NCBI RefSeq assembly: GCF_000687755.1
Contig: NZ_JHXN01000001.1
Span: 62,001-126,000 of the forward strand
Length of the DNA: 64,000 nucleotides
Origin: Taylorella asinigenitalis ATCC 700933
Lineage (GTDB): Bacteria; Pseudomonadota; Gammaproteobacteria; Burkholderiales; Burkholderiaceae_B
Direction: 5' to 3'
Below, piece by piece: positions 9,986-19,807 of the stretch (position 1 is its first letter; every line of letters begins with the position of its first letter). The translations under genes were made by a program, and so were the position numbers. The notes below the pieces were generated by a model that was given only the letters and a program-made list of their open reading frames with translations, was not told the origin of the DNA and did not search any database.

Positions 9986-11167
9986 ATGACCTCGATATCA
10001 ATAGTTGCAGGAGAGCCATCAGGAGATTTGTTGGCCTCTAGAATTATTCGAGGTCTAAATGAAAAATTCCCTAATTTATCGACCTATGGTATAGGAGGGG
10101 AAAATATGATCTCCGAGGGGTTTAAATCCCTCTATCCCATGTCCTTATTAACCGTTTTCGGGTATGTGGACGCCCTAAAGAGACTCCCTTCGCTATTATC
10201 AACATATAAAGGCCTAAAAAGGACGCTTCTTAATAATCGACCTGATGTTTTTATCGGTATCGATGCACCCGATTTCAACTTAAGGCTTGAGAAGCACCTA
10301 AAAGCAAATGGTATCCCGAGCTTGCATTTTGTAGGGCCTTCAATTTGGGCTTGGCGTTATGAGCGTATTTATAAAATAAAAGAATCTGTCACTCATATGC
10401 TCGTATTATTTCCCTTTGAAGTTGAAATTTACGAGAAAGAAAATATTCCTGTGACTTATGTTGGGCATCCCTTGGCCAACCAGATACCTAAATCAATTGA
10501 TAAAATCGCTTCAAGACAAGCCATGGGTCTTGAATTAGATAAAAATGATATCATTTTGGCAATGCTTCCGGGCAGCCGCCTCTCTGAGATTAAGCAATTA
10601 TCTGGCTTATTTTTCAGTACAGCTGCATTAATCCAAGAGAAGTATCCAGAGATAAAATTTCTCCTGCCAGTAGTTAATGATTCATGTAAATCTTTGATTA
10701 CCCAAGAACTTGAGCACCATAATATAAAGAATTTACATCTAATCACTGAAAATCCTATCGACCCTTCCAAACCCGCATCATGGGCTGTTATGCAAGCATC
10801 TGACTGTGCTTTAGCCTCTAGTGGAACAGCAACTTTAGAGCTTGCTTTGCACAAAAAACCTATGGTTATCTCTTATAAGCTGACCCCATTTATGAAGAAG
10901 ATAATGGAATGGAAATCAGGGCAATCCAAGCCCCTTGTTCCTTGGGTTGGTCTTCCGAATATATTATTGAGAGAGTTTGCCATCCCAGAACTGCTCCAAG
11001 ATGATGCTACGGTACAAAATCTATTACATGCTTGCTTAGATATGATAGAAAAAATCGGCTCAGCCGACGAAACCCAACTAGTTTCAAAATTTGAGCAGCT
11101 TCATAGTTCCTTAAGCTTAAATACCCCACAGATAGTGGCTGACGTGGTCGCTTCCTATGTCAGATAA
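9986..11167 (+). CDS. lpxB: Lipid-A-disaccharide synthase
   Basis: GT19 glycosyltransferase joining UDP-diacylglucosamine and lipid X. The N-terminal SIVAGEPSGDLLASR and HFVGPSIWAWR motifs and the C-terminal ASSGTATLELAL nucleotide-binding loop are family hallmarks, as is LPGSRLSEIKQL. 393 residues is normal. The end of the gene overlaps rnhB by 11 bases, so the two are translationally linked. Completes the lpxD-fabZ-lpxA-lpxB set. Confidence 0.96.
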   Translation: MTSISIVAGEPSGDLLASRIIRGLNEKFPNLSTYGIGGENMISEGFKSLYPMSLLTVFGYVDALKRLPSLLSTYKGLKRTLLNNRPDVFIGIDAPDFNLRLEKHLKANGIPSLHFVGPSIWAWRYERIYKIKESVTHMLVLFPFEVEIYEKENIPVTYVGHPLANQIPKSIDKIASRQAMGLELDKNDIILAMLPGSRLSEIKQLSGLFFSTAALIQEKYPEIKFLLPVVNDSCKSLITQELEHHNIKNLHLITENPIDPSKPASWAVMQASDCALASSGTATLELALHKKPMVISYKLTPFMKKIMEWKSGQSKPLVPWVGLPNILLREFAIPELLQDDATVQNLLHACLDMIEKIGSADETQLVSKFEQLHSSLSLNTPQIVADVVASYVR

Positions 11168-11795
11168 TTTAATTATTGGTATTGATGAAGCGGGAAGAGG
11201 CCCCCTTGCTGGCAATGTTTTTGCAGCCGCTGTCCTATTTGGTTCTATACATATCGAGGGGCTTACTGACTCAAAAAAATTGACCGCAATTAAAAGAGAG
11301 CAGTTAACTCAAATAATTCACGAAAAATCAATACGATACAGTGTTGCCCAAAGTAGTGTAGAGGAGATTGATGAAATAAATATATTGAATGCTACATTGT
11401 TGGCCATGAATAGGGCACTGGATGAGGTTTTGGAAGCATTGCCACCAAAATATAAGGACGAAATATTAACTGTAATAATAGATGGGAACCAAATTCCAAA
11501 ATCATTAAAAGGCAAGGCACCCATATATTACAAAAATTTCAAATTAAATGTTATATCAAAAATAAAAGGGGATTTAACAGTTCCCGCCGTTTCAGCAGCA
11601 TCTATCATAGCTAAAACTTCCCGTGACTCTCATATTCTTCAACTTCACGAAATTGTTCCAGAATACCGATTTGATCTCCACAAAGGATATGGAACGGCAA
11701 TGCATATTGAGCTATTAGAAAAGTACGGACCTAGCAAATTTCATCGAAAAAGCTTTAATCCTGTGCGAACTATGCTTCAAAAAACATTATTTTAA
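11157..11795 (+). CDS. rnhB: Ribonuclease HII
   Basis: Removes RNA from RNA/DNA hybrids, including single misincorporated ribonucleotides. The catalytic acidic pair Asp10-Glu11 is in GIDEAGRGPLAG; later acidic residues lie in TVIIDGNQ and in SIIAKTSRDSH. 212 residues is typical. It starts inside the 3' end of lpxB (11-base overlap), the usual position at the end of the lpx operon. The 112-base gap that follows separates it from the desaturase gene. Confidence 0.96.
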   Translation: MSDNLIIGIDEAGRGPLAGNVFAAAVLFGSIHIEGLTDSKKLTAIKREQLTQIIHEKSIRYSVAQSSVEEIDEINILNATLLAMNRALDEVLEALPPKYKDEILTVIIDGNQIPKSLKGKAPIYYKNFKLNVISKIKGDLTVPAVSAASIIAKTSRDSHILQLHEIVPEYRFDLHKGYGTAMHIELLEKYGPSKFHRKSFNPVRTMLQKTLF

Positions 11796-11836
11796 AAACT
11801 TAAATACCACAATTAATTACAGAAACGTTTAAATTC

Positions 11837-11866
11837 TTACACTGTTTGAATTTTAAATGTTAATAT
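11837..11866 (+). promoter_or_regulatory. Possible promoter for the desaturase gene
   Basis: The 112-base AT-rich gap between rnhB and the desaturase gene contains TTACAC at 11837-11842 and TAATAT at 11861-11866, separated by 18 bases. This is a plausible sigma-70 pair, but it is found by eye in very AT-rich DNA, so it is weak evidence. Confidence 0.3.
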
Positions 11867-11907
11867 AAAAACAATTTTTTAAACACGGTTTTAAATACTA
11901 TTTTAAT

Positions 11908-13014
11908 ATGACACCTGAAAAATCTCTAGATATGGGTCTTAATGTAGATCCACGTCCATTAACTCCGAATGAACAACTTCCTCACAGAAAAGTAATTCGC
12001 AGTTGGACTCAGCCCTTTGCCTCTAAAAATATGGCTTGGGGATTATTTTTAATTGCACTTGATTTTGTTATCTTAGGTGCCTTGCTTTTTGGAACTGTGC
12101 ATTTTTATGCATGGTGGGCTAAGCTAATTTTCGCACTCTTGGCTGGATTTTGGATTGGTAGAATCTTTGTTATTGGACACGATTTATGCCATCAAGCTTA
12201 CTTCAAGAGTCGTAAGATGAATCATTTCTTTGGTAGGATTTGTTTCTTGCCTTCAGTATCTCCTTATAGTCTTTGGGATGTTGGTCATAACGTTGTTCAT
12301 CACGGATATACAAATCTAAAAGATGTTGACTTTGTTTGGCAGCCAAAATCTCCAGAAGAGTACAAAGAGATGAGTTCTGGAAGAAAATTCCTTGAGAGAA
12401 TCTACAGAAGTGGTCTAGGTTCTGGTATCTACTACATAATTGAAATTTGGTGGAAAAAAATGATGTTTCCATCAAAAAAAGAGATGCCTACTCAAAGAAA
12501 AATATTCTTCTGGGATAGCCTATTATGTGCAGCATTTGGTTTAGCTTGGGCTGGTGTTGTTGTATGGGCGGCTTATGCGACTGGACAGTCAGTACTAACC
12601 TTATTGTTCTTCTCTTGGTTCTTGCCGTTATTGATGTGGTTTTACATGATTGGATTTGTGGTTTATGTTCACCACACTCACACTAAAATCACTTGGCATG
12701 ATGATAAAAAAGAGTGGGCGGCAGCACAGCCATTTGTTTCAACTACTGTTCACTTGACTTTCAACTACAACATGGGTTCTTTAGTTCATCATATTTTTGA
12801 ACACACTGCCCATCACGTTGATATGTCTATTCCTCTATATCACTTAAAGTCTGCACAAGCTAAATTGGAACATATATTGCCTGAGCGTATTGTAATTCAA
12901 CCATTCTCATGGGGATGGTATTTCAGAACAGCTGGTGCATGCAAACTATACGACTATAAAAATAAAGTTTGGACTGATTTTGACGGTAATCCTATTACTA
13001 AGCATCAAGTTTAA
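11908..13014 (+). CDS. Membrane fatty acid desaturase family protein
   Basis: A 368-residue membrane di-iron enzyme. The three histidine boxes are intact: HDLCH at 91-95, HNVVHH at 127-132 and HTAHH at 299-303, with about four membrane segments around 45-90 and 205-255. The pattern matches acyl-lipid desaturases (omega-6/delta-12 type), which introduce double bonds into phospholipid acyl chains. The position and substrate of the double bond cannot be read from sequence, and a carotenoid-hydroxylase-like role cannot be excluded. It stands alone with its own terminator. No clear ribosome site precedes the ATG at 11908, so the start is less certain than the family; ATG 11932 is the alternative. 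Confidence 0.85.
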   Translation: MTPEKSLDMGLNVDPRPLTPNEQLPHRKVIRSWTQPFASKNMAWGLFLIALDFVILGALLFGTVHFYAWWAKLIFALLAGFWIGRIFVIGHDLCHQAYFKSRKMNHFFGRICFLPSVSPYSLWDVGHNVVHHGYTNLKDVDFVWQPKSPEEYKEMSSGRKFLERIYRSGLGSGIYYIIEIWWKKMMFPSKKEMPTQRKIFFWDSLLCAAFGLAWAGVVVWAAYATGQSVLTLLFFSWFLPLLMWFYMIGFVVYVHHTHTKITWHDDKKEWAAAQPFVSTTVHLTFNYNMGSLVHHIFEHTAHHVDMSIPLYHLKSAQAKLEHILPERIVIQPFSWGWYFRTAGACKLYDYKNKVWTDFDGNPITKHQV

Positions 13015-13032
13015 GTTTTAATTACCCCCATT

Positions 13033-13069
13033 GCCTTCATTGTGTTAAAACGCTTTGAAGGCTTTTTTT
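13033..13069 (+). terminator. Rho-independent terminator after the desaturase gene
   Basis: Inverted repeat GCCTTCA (13033-13039) / TGAAGGC (13056-13062), with further inner pairing (GTGT/ACGC), followed by a run of seven T (13063-13069). It lies 18 bases after the desaturase stop and immediately before the next gene. Confidence 0.85.
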
Positions 13070-13079
13070 ATTTGTATTC

Positions 13080-13856
13080 ATGGAAATAATAAAATCTAAG
13101 GATAATACTTTTTATAAAAATCTTATAAAAATTATGAACTCTAAGGTGCCTCAATATGCTCTGTTGGAGGGACCGCATCTATATGAACAATGGGTTGCTA
13201 GCAATAAACCTATTGAATGCATTATTTGTTCTGAGAGCTTTATAGAAAAAAATTCTAAATTCCTATCATTTTTCAAATCAGAGGTGCGATGTGTAAGTGA
13301 TGCCTTATTTTCGCAACTTAGTGATGTCGTTTCAAATCAAGGTCTGATGATTCTTGTTAAATACTCTATTGGTAAAAAAAATGACTTAGATTTTACTCAA
13401 TCTATAGTTATGCTTGATGGAGTACAAGACCCAGGAAATATAGGAACAATTTTAAGAACCTGCCTAGCAGTGAATATTCATCAAGTAATAATGAACGACA
13501 AATGTGCTAATGCCTGGTCAAGTAAAGTGATCCGAAGTGCTCAAGGGGCACATGCATTTATAGATATTTATAGACTGAATCTAATTGAGATTATTGAATT
13601 ACCTAAGATTAGGGATGAATACGAAGTCATTGCCACCCTAATTAGTGAGGAAGCCAAGTTTCTATATAAGTTGAATTTAAATAAAAAGATAGCTTGGATA
13701 TTTGGCAATGAAGGTGCGGGCATCTCAAAAGAGGTCTGCTCTAAAGTTGATACCTCAATAATGATCCCCATGGAATCGGAAATAGAATCGCTAAATGTGG
13801 GGGTCGCTGCAAGTGTATGTCTTTATGAGCAATATAGGCAGAAACTTAGCCAATAG
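13080..13856 (+). CDS. TrmH/SpoU family RNA 2'-O-methyltransferase
   Basis: SPOUT-fold methyltransferase. The three SpoU motifs are present: LDGVQDPGNIGTILRT, the IFGNEGAGIS loop, and IPMESEIESLNVGVAASV, which together form the knotted SAM site. The N-terminal part (YALLEGPHLYEQW) is the L7Ae-like substrate-binding domain seen in RlmB-type enzymes. 258 residues. The exact rRNA or tRNA target cannot be assigned. The ATG lies just after a terminator with no obvious ribosome site. The 3' end overlaps the convergent ppsR gene by 11 bases. Confidence 0.88.
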   Translation: MEIIKSKDNTFYKNLIKIMNSKVPQYALLEGPHLYEQWVASNKPIECIICSESFIEKNSKFLSFFKSEVRCVSDALFSQLSDVVSNQGLMILVKYSIGKKNDLDFTQSIVMLDGVQDPGNIGTILRTCLAVNIHQVIMNDKCANAWSSKVIRSAQGAHAFIDIYRLNLIEIIELPKIRDEYEVIATLISEEAKFLYKLNLNKKIAWIFGNEGAGISKEVCSKVDTSIMIPMESEIESLNVGVAASVCLYEQYRQKLSQ

Positions 13857-14676
13857 TCTTAGGATCTATTTTCAAAATTTGAAGTATCTGAGTAGAGATT
13901 TCTTCAATAGATTTAGTGGTTGAGGAGAGCCAGGAAATATTTTCCATGCGAAGAAGTCTTTCTGCTTCGGCCACCTCATATCTACATTGCTCAATAGAGG
14001 CATATTTGCTATTTGGGCGGCGCTCACTTCTGATTTCACTCAATCTATCGGGATGTATAGAAAGACCAAATAATTTATGTCTATAAGGTTGTATGGTTTT
14101 TGGAAGTTGACCTCGCTCAAAATCCTCAGGAATTAATGGAAAATTAGCGACTCTTAGGGCATATTGCATTGCAAGATATAGACTAGTAGGAGTTTTTCCG
14201 CTGCGAGAAACTCCGACTAGAATCACATCAGATTGCTCAAGCCCATGCACAAATTGACCATCATCATGTGCAAGCGTGAAATTTATGGCTTCAATTCTTT
14301 TTCTATAAGCATCCGAACCTACATTATGATGAGATAATCCTATAGCTGGTTGAGATTTAACATTGAGCGAGAGTTCTAAGGTATTTACACAGGCGGTAAA
14401 AATATCAAGGAAAATTCCTTTAGAATTTCTAATTTTTTCTACGATTTCCTCTTGAACTAAGGTGCTGAAAATAATGGGAGGAGAATCCGTTACAGCAATC
14501 TCATCTATCCTTCTTATAATATCTTCTATTTGAGGTACTGTTTTAATGAAAGGTTCTCGGACCATCTTAAAACGATAATGATGCAAAAACTGGCTAAGTA
14601 CAGAATTACCGAAGGTTTCAGCAGTAATGCCTGTGCCATCAGAAATAAAGAAAACAGTCTTAATAGGCAAGGTCAT
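13846..14676 (-). CDS. ppsR: Phosphoenolpyruvate synthase regulatory protein (bifunctional kinase/pyrophosphorylase)
   Basis: DUF299-family enzyme that inactivates PEP synthase by ADP-dependent phosphorylation of a threonine next to the catalytic His, and reactivates it by phosphate-dependent dephosphorylation. The P-loop GVSRSGKTPTS is at residues 155-165 and the N-terminal VFFISDGTGITAE is the family opening. 276 residues. It is divergent from ppsA across a 152-base gap, the usual arrangement, which supports PpsR rather than the pyruvate phosphate dikinase regulator. Confidence 0.95.
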   Translation of the reverse strand: MTLPIKTVFFISDGTGITAETFGNSVLSQFLHHYRFKMVREPFIKTVPQIEDIIRRIDEIAVTDSPPIIFSTLVQEEIVEKIRNSKGIFLDIFTACVNTLELSLNVKSQPAIGLSHHNVGSDAYRKRIEAINFTLAHDDGQFVHGLEQSDVILVGVSRSGKTPTSLYLAMQYALRVANFPLIPEDFERGQLPKTIQPYRHKLFGLSIHPDRLSEIRSERRPNSKYASIEQCRYEVAEAERLLRMENISWLSSTTKSIEEISTQILQILKIDPKTIG

Positions 14677-14714
14677 TTACTATCCTTATTGCATTTCATT
14701 TAGTTTTCAAAAGG

Positions 14715-14743
14715 TTTACAATGTAAAGCACCTAAATTATAAA
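14715..14743 (+). promoter_or_regulatory. Probable sigma-70 promoter of ppsA
   Basis: In the 152-base divergent ppsR/ppsA region, TTTACA (14715-14720) and TATAAA (14738-14743) are separated by exactly 17 bases and face ppsA. The leader to the ATG at 14829 would be about 80 bases. Consensus-like, not tested. Confidence 0.5.
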
Positions 14744-14828
14744 TAACTATTGGTATTAAGGCTCATTTATTTAAAAATTTTTCATAGATTTTCTAATAAA
14801 TTGGCTTTTTTTATTATTGGAGAGACTT

Positions 14829-17198
14829 ATGTCTTACGTTGTTCCTTTTGAGCATCTTCGTATGCAAGATGTTGATACTGTTGGGGGTAAAAATTCATCT
14901 CTAGGTGAGATGATTTCCCAACTATCTTCTGCAGGTGTTCGAGTCCCTGGCGGCTTTGCCACTACAGCTCAAGCCTTCAGGGATTTTCTTAAATCATCTG
15001 GACTAGACACTAAAATCGCTGAGAAATTAAAAACTCTTAATCCCGAGGATGTTAGAGAATTAGCGGCTGCAGGTCAGGAGATCCGCAATTGGATTATTGA
15101 AGCACCATTTTCTGATGAATTTGAAAAAGCAATTCGTGATGAATTTGCCAAACTTGATACTGACGGAAAAGGTAGTTTTGCTGTTCGCTCATCTGCCACA
15201 GCCGAAGACCTTCCAGATGCTTCATTTGCTGGTCAGCAAGAGACATTTTTAAATGTTACTGGTATTGAAGACGTTCTAGATAAAATTCGACATGTTTTTG
15301 CATCTCTATATAACGATAGGGCGATTTCTTATCGTGTTCATAAAGGGTATGAACACTCGGATGTTGCATTGTCAGCAGGGATTCAGAGAATGGTGAGATC
15401 TGACCTTGGAAGTGCAGGTGTAATGTTTACTATAGATACTGAGTCTGGATTCCCAGGAGTAGTATTTATCACTTCATCGTACGGCTTAGGGGAGACAGTA
15501 GTACAGGGAGCTGTAAATCCAGATGAATTTTATGTCTCTAAGGAATCTTTAAACCGTGGAAAATACCCGATTGTAAATAGAAGGATTGGCTCTAAATTCA
15601 TCAAAATGGAATTTAATGATGAGCGTAAGCCTGGTGAAGCAGCCGTAAAAACCGTTGATGTTCCTTCAGTTGAAAGAAATCGATTTTCTCTTACAGATGA
15701 TGAGGTCATCGAACTTGCAAAATATGCATTGATTATCGAGAAACATTATCAAAGACCCATGGACGTGGAATGGGGACGAGATGGTATTGATGGAAAACTT
15801 TATATATTGCAAGCAAGACCCGAGACGGTTAAATCATCTGAAGGTTCTAATGGTACAGCTCAACAAAGATATAAATTAAAAGCTACTGGTGAAATTCTTT
15901 GTACCGGTCGAGCAATTGGTCAAAAAGTGGGTGTCGGTAAAGTTAAAGTTATTCACGATTTAGACCAAATGGATGAAGTTAAAGAGGGTGATGTATTAGT
16001 AACTGATATGACTGACCCGAATTGGGAGCCGGTTATGAAAAGAGCAAAAGCCATTGTTACTAATCGTGGGGGACGTACATGTCACGCCGCAATCATTGCC
16101 AGAGAACTAGGGATTCCAGCTGTTGTAGGCACGGGAAATGGTACAGAAGTTCTCAAAAATGATATGCAGGTAACTGTATCGTGTGCTGAAGGAGATGAAG
16201 GAAAAATATATGATGGGCTTCTTGAGACGGAAGTAGAGGATGTGGTTAGAGGCGATATGCCTGAAATTCCAGTAAAAATTATGATGAATGTGGGTAATCC
16301 TCAATTGGCATTTGACTTTGCACAAATTCCAAATATGGGTGTTGGGCTTGCTAGGCTTGAATTCATAATCAATAACAATATTAATATTCACCCTAAAGCA
16401 GTTTTAGATTATCCAAATGTAGATTCAGATCTTAAGAAAGCAGTCGAATCAGCTGCAAGAGGATATGAAAGTCCACGTGCATTCTTTGTTAAGAAACTGG
16501 CTGAGGGTATCGCAACCATTGCCAGTGCATTCTATCCAAAACCTGTAATCGTGCGACTCTCGGATTTTAAATCTAATGAATATAGGAAACTTGTAGGCGG
16601 AACTCGTTATGAGCCAGATGAGGAAAATCCTATGCTAGGCTTTAGAGGGGCTTCTCGTTATATAGCGGATGAATTCCGTGATTGCTTCAAAATGGAGTGT
16701 GAAGCTATAAAAATGGTGCGTGAAGATATGGGATTGACTAATGTGGAGGTAATGATTCCATTTGTCCGCACTGTAAATCAAGCAAAATGTGTGGTTGATA
16801 TATTGGCGGAAAATGGTCTTAAAAGAGGCGAGAACGGACTTCGACTTATTATGATGTGCGAACTACCAAGTAACGCCATACTTGCCGAAGAATTTCTAGA
16901 ATATTTTGACGGATTCTCTATTGGTTCTAATGATATGACTCAGTTAAGCCTGGGTCTAGATAGAGATTCAGGAATGGAGTTATTAGCTAAGGATTTCGAC
17001 GAAAGAGATCCTGCGGTTAAATATCTTCTAGAAAAAGCAATTAAAGCCTGCGTTAAGGCAAACAAATATATTGGTATTTGTGGCCAAGGCCCTTCAGATC
17101 ATCCCGATTTTGCAAAATGGTTAATGGAAAAAGGTATTAAATCAATATCTTTAAATCCAGATACTGTTGTTGAAACCTGGCAAAAACTCGGAGAGTGA
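14829..17198 (+). CDS. ppsA: Phosphoenolpyruvate synthase
   Basis: Converts pyruvate and ATP to PEP, AMP and phosphate for gluconeogenesis. From ATG 14829 (ribosome site GGAGAG at 14819-14824) the protein is 789 residues, close to the 792 of E. coli; a TTG at 14817 would overlap the ribosome site and is rejected. The N-terminal ATP-grasp domain has [20 protein letters not shown], the phosphohistidine domain has [13 protein letters not shown] with catalytic His419 and its neighbouring Thr (the PpsR target), and the C-terminal PEP-binding barrel has [15 protein letters not shown]. Divergent from its regulator ppsR. Confidence 0.97.
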   Translation: MSYVVPFEHLRMQDVDTVGGKNSSLGEMISQLSSAGVRVPGGFATTAQAFRDFLKSSGLDTKIAEKLKTLNPEDVRELAAAGQEIRNWIIEAPFSDEFEKAIRDEFAKLDTDGKGSFAVRSSATAEDLPDASFAGQQETFLNVTGIEDVLDKIRHVFASLYNDRAISYRVHKGYEHSDVALSAGIQRMVRSDLGSAGVMFTIDTESGFPGVVFITSSYGLGETVVQGAVNPDEFYVSKESLNRGKYPIVNRRIGSKFIKMEFNDERKPGEAAVKTVDVPSVERNRFSLTDDEVIELAKYALIIEKHYQRPMDVEWGRDGIDGKLYILQARPETVKSSEGSNGTAQQRYKLKATGEILCTGRAIGQKVGVGKVKVIHDLDQMDEVKEGDVLVTDMTDPNWEPVMKRAKAIVTNRGGRTCHAAIIARELGIPAVVGTGNGTEVLKNDMQVTVSCAEGDEGKIYDGLLETEVEDVVRGDMPEIPVKIMMNVGNPQLAFDFAQIPNMGVGLARLEFIINNNINIHPKAVLDYPNVDSDLKKAVESAARGYESPRAFFVKKLAEGIATIASAFYPKPVIVRLSDFKSNEYRKLVGGTRYEPDEENPMLGFRGASRYIADEFRDCFKMECEAIKMVREDMGLTNVEVMIPFVRTVNQAKCVVDILAENGLKRGENGLRLIMMCELPSNAILAEEFLEYFDGFSIGSNDMTQLSLGLDRDSGMELLAKDFDERDPAVKYLLEKAIKACVKANKYIGICGQGPSDHPDFAKWLMEKGIKSISLNPDTVVETWQKLGE

Positions 17199-17200
17199 TT

Positions 17201-17644
17201 ATGATGTGGGTTTGGTTTGCATTAGCAGCAGTGTGCCTAATTGTAGAGCTTATGACGGGTGGATTTTTTCTACTCTTTATATCTTTAGGGCTATTTGCAG
17301 CAGGGATTCTCTCATTTTTTGAATTGCATATATATTGGTCTTTAGGAGCTTTTGCCATAATCACTCTATCAAGTATATTTTTACTTAGAGTTTTTGGTAT
17401 TAGAAAGTCACCTGCTAAAAAAGCAGCTCAGGACAAAAATGTTAATTTGGATATCGGAACATCTATTTTTGTAAATTCTTGGAACGGAAATAGACGTACA
17501 CAAGTCAATTATCGTGGAGCTCAATGGCAAGCTATTTTGGCTGACCATATTACTACCATACCAGAGTCAAGTGGATACTATAAAATAATGGCCATTAATG
17601 GATTGGTTTTGGTTTTAGAACCCGTAGGATTTAAAGTAGATTAG
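17201..17644 (+). CDS. NfeD family membrane protein (YbbL-like)
   Basis: A short NfeD-type protein of 147 residues: two or three N-terminal membrane segments (about 1-65) followed by a C-terminal OB-fold beta domain (about 85-145, INSW/YRGAQWQA region). These proteins pair with SPFH/stomatin proteins, and here the gene is 11 bases upstream of the stomatin gene, so they probably form one membrane complex. I chose ATG 17201 because GGAG at 17190-17193 is 7 bases upstream; the GTG at 17195 lies inside that ribosome site. Confidence 0.85.
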   Translation: MMWVWFALAAVCLIVELMTGGFFLLFISLGLFAAGILSFFELHIYWSLGAFAIITLSSIFLLRVFGIRKSPAKKAAQDKNVNLDIGTSIFVNSWNGNRRTQVNYRGAQWQAILADHITTIPESSGYYKIMAINGLVLVLEPVGFKVD

Positions 17645-17655
17645 GAGAGAGTAGA

Positions 17656-18591
17656 ATGTCGGCTTTAGAGATTTTTTGGATAATTTTAATTATTCTAGTG
17701 ATTATTTTAGTATTTAAGTCGGTGGCGATTGTACCCCAACAGCACGCATGGGTAGTTGAACGACTAGGTAAATTTGATAGGGTTCTAACTCCAGGTCCTC
17801 AATTTGTAATTCCACTAGTTGAGAAAGTAGCATATAAGCATATGCTCAAAGAAATTCCATTAGACGTTCCATCACAAATTTGTATCACTAGAGATAATAC
17901 TCAACTACAAGTCGATGGGGTTTTGTACTTCCAAGTTACTGATCCTAAATTGGCTTCCTATGGCTCTTCTAACTATATCTCGGCAATTACTCAACTAGCT
18001 CAAACAACCTTGCGTTCAGTTATAGGTAAGATGGAATTAGATAAAACATTTGAAGAGCGTGAAGTCATTAATGCTGAAGTTGTATCTGTACTAGATGAAG
18101 CTGCAACTACATGGGGCGTTAAAGTTTTGCGTTACGAAATTAAAGACCTAACACCTCCAACCGCTATTTTGCAAGCGATGCAACAACAAATTACAGCTGA
18201 ACGCGATAAAAGGGCTCGTATTGCTGTTTCTGAAGGTGAAAGTAGAGAGAAAGTAAATATTGCAGAAGCTCAAAGAACTGCTGATATCTATCGTTCTGAA
18301 GGTGAAAAGCAAGCTCAAATCAATAAAGCTGAGGCTGAAGCTGAATCAGTTAGAAGAATTGCTGAGGCGACTGCTAAAGCTATTTCTGAAGTGGCTAATG
18401 CTATTAATCAGCCAGGTGGTCGCGAAGCAGTAAATCTTCAAGTGGCAGATCGTTATGTAGAAGCTTTTGGAGAATTAGCTAAAAAAGGTACTACTTTAAT
18501 CCTACCTAGCAATATGTCGGATATGGGTGGCTTAGTTGCTTCAGCTTTAACAATTTTGGACACTCATAAACAAAACAAAATTAATTCTTAA
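17656..18591 (+). CDS. qmcA: SPFH/stomatin-like membrane protein (QmcA)
   Basis: Stomatin/prohibitin-family inner-membrane protein, 311 residues. One N-terminal membrane anchor (about 5-27) is followed by the SPFH domain ([15 protein letters not shown] onward, to about 190), a charged coiled coil rich in Ala/Glu/Lys (about 190-245), and a C-terminal segment. E. coli QmcA is linked to quality control by FtsH in the membrane. GGAGAG precedes the ATG. It follows nfeD and overlaps smpB by one base. Confidence 0.9.
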   Translation: MSALEIFWIILIILVIILVFKSVAIVPQQHAWVVERLGKFDRVLTPGPQFVIPLVEKVAYKHMLKEIPLDVPSQICITRDNTQLQVDGVLYFQVTDPKLASYGSSNYISAITQLAQTTLRSVIGKMELDKTFEEREVINAEVVSVLDEAATTWGVKVLRYEIKDLTPPTAILQAMQQQITAERDKRARIAVSEGESREKVNIAEAQRTADIYRSEGEKQAQINKAEAEAESVRRIAEATAKAISEVANAINQPGGREAVNLQVADRYVEAFGELAKKGTTLILPSNMSDMGGLVASALTILDTHKQNKINS

Positions 18592-19040
18592 TGAGTATAG
18601 TAGAAAATAAAAGAGCCCGTCACGACTATTTTATAGAAGATAGATTCGAGGCGGGTCTTGTTTTAGAAGGATGGGAAGTAAAAGCCATTAGAGCAGGTAA
18701 AGTTCAACTTCATGATACTTACGTTATAGTTAAAGATGGTGAACTTTATATTTTGAACATGCATGTAAATCCTTTGCTCTCCGCTTCCACACATGTTCAT
18801 CCCCAGTCAAATAGAACTCGAAAACTATTGATGCATAAAAGAGAAATCAATAGATTAATTGGAAAAGTTGAGCAAAAAGGTTACACATTAATTCCACTAA
18901 ATCTACATTACAAATCAGGAAAAATTAAACTAGATTTTGGTTTGGCCAAAGGTAAAAAAGCTCACGATAAAAGAGACACGCTTAAAGAAAGAGATTGGCA
19001 GCGTGAAAAAGAAAGAATAATGAAAACCAATAGGTTATAA
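18591..19040 (+). CDS. smpB: SsrA-binding protein SmpB
   Basis: Binds tmRNA and brings it to stalled ribosomes for trans-translation. N-terminal [29 protein letters not shown] in pieces matches the beta-barrel core, and the basic C-terminal tail ([19 protein letters not shown]) is the segment that enters the mRNA channel. 149 residues is normal. No ssrA gene is in this window. The start overlaps the qmcA stop by one base. It is followed by ratA-ratB, a neighbour pair also found next to smpB in E. coli. Confidence 0.97.
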   Translation: MSIVENKRARHDYFIEDRFEAGLVLEGWEVKAIRAGKVQLHDTYVIVKDGELYILNMHVNPLLSASTHVHPQSNRTRKLLMHKREINRLIGKVEQKGYTLIPLNLHYKSGKIKLDFGLAKGKKAHDKRDTLKERDWQREKERIMKTNRL

Positions 19041-19047
19041 ATTAAAA

Positions 19048-19491
19048 ATGCCAGTAATAAATAAATCTGTACTAGTGCCGTATTCAGCTGCTCAGATGTT
19101 CGACTTGGTTGATTCCGTAGAAGAATATCCTGATTTTATGCCTTGGTGTGGTGGCTCAAAAATAATTGAAAGGACTGAATCCACGCTCATTGCCACCATA
19201 ATAATTAGTATTGCAGGCCTTAAGCAATCATTTACAACAAAAAATATAAATAACAAGCCTACAAATATAAAATTATCACTAGTAGATGGGCCATTTTCCT
19301 CATTATCAGGGGAATGGAATTTTATTCCTTTATCGGAAAATGCCTGTAAGGTAGTGTTTGACCTTAAATACGATTTTAAAAATCGTGCTCTAGCACTTGT
19401 TGTGGGCCCAGTTTTTAATACGATTGCCAGTACTTTTATCGATTCATTTACAAAGAGGGCAAAAGCAAAGTATGGCGAATCCAACCTCTAA
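19048..19491 (+). CDS. ratA: RatA/COQ10-like START-domain protein
   Basis: A polyketide-cyclase/START-fold protein of 147 residues opening with VLVPYSAAQMFDLVDSVEEYPDFMPWCGGS, the family hallmark. E. coli RatA (YfjG) was described as blocking 70S ribosome assembly, while the eukaryotic homologue COQ10 binds ubiquinone, and the latter may be the ancestral role. The chemical function here is therefore uncertain. It sits directly between smpB and ratB, the conserved context. Confidence 0.88.
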   Translation: MPVINKSVLVPYSAAQMFDLVDSVEEYPDFMPWCGGSKIIERTESTLIATIIISIAGLKQSFTTKNINNKPTNIKLSLVDGPFSSLSGEWNFIPLSENACKVVFDLKYDFKNRALALVVGPVFNTIASTFIDSFTKRAKAKYGESNL

Positions 19492-19807
19492 TCATATAAT
19501 CATTAAGTTTGTTTTTGCCGACGAATTTGGCCACATACAAAGCCATGAGACACAATTCCCGCAGGGCACCTTGCTTTCTGATGCACTGAAGTTAAGCCCG
19601 TTTGATATCAAAAATAGGGGTATATCAGTGTATGGAAAAAAAGTTCCACTAAATTATGTGCTTAGAAATGCTGATCGAATCGAAATTTGTAGGCCCTTGA
19701 GTTTTAATCCCATGGAATCCAGAAAACGTCGTGCTCAAGTAGCTAAAATGGGTATTCTTAAAAAAGAGGCTCAAAGAAGACGAAAAGTCGTGTTCGACTC
19801 CAATTAA
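19472..19807 (+). CDS. ratB: RnfH/RatB family ubiquitin-like protein
   Basis: A 111-residue beta-grasp protein. ATG 19472 lies within the last 20 bases of ratA; longer readings would extend far into ratA and have no support. The segment IKFVFADEFGHIQSHE and later FDIKNRGISVYGKKVPLNYVLRNADRIEICRPLSFNPME matches the RnfH family (KRP-L ending then a basic tail). Its function is unknown; it is usually paired with ratA, as here. The 3' end overlaps the convergent ygfZ gene by 4 bases. Confidence 0.87.
   Translation: MANPTSNHIIIKFVFADEFGHIQSHETQFPQGTLLSDALKLSPFDIKNRGISVYGKKVPLNYVLRNADRIEICRPLSFNPMESRKRRAQVAKMGILKKEAQRRRKVVFDSN

Noticed and set aside
10456-10854. 132-codon open frame antisense to lpxB
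   Set aside because: It lies wholly inside a strongly conserved gene, has no ribosome site and no recognisable domain.
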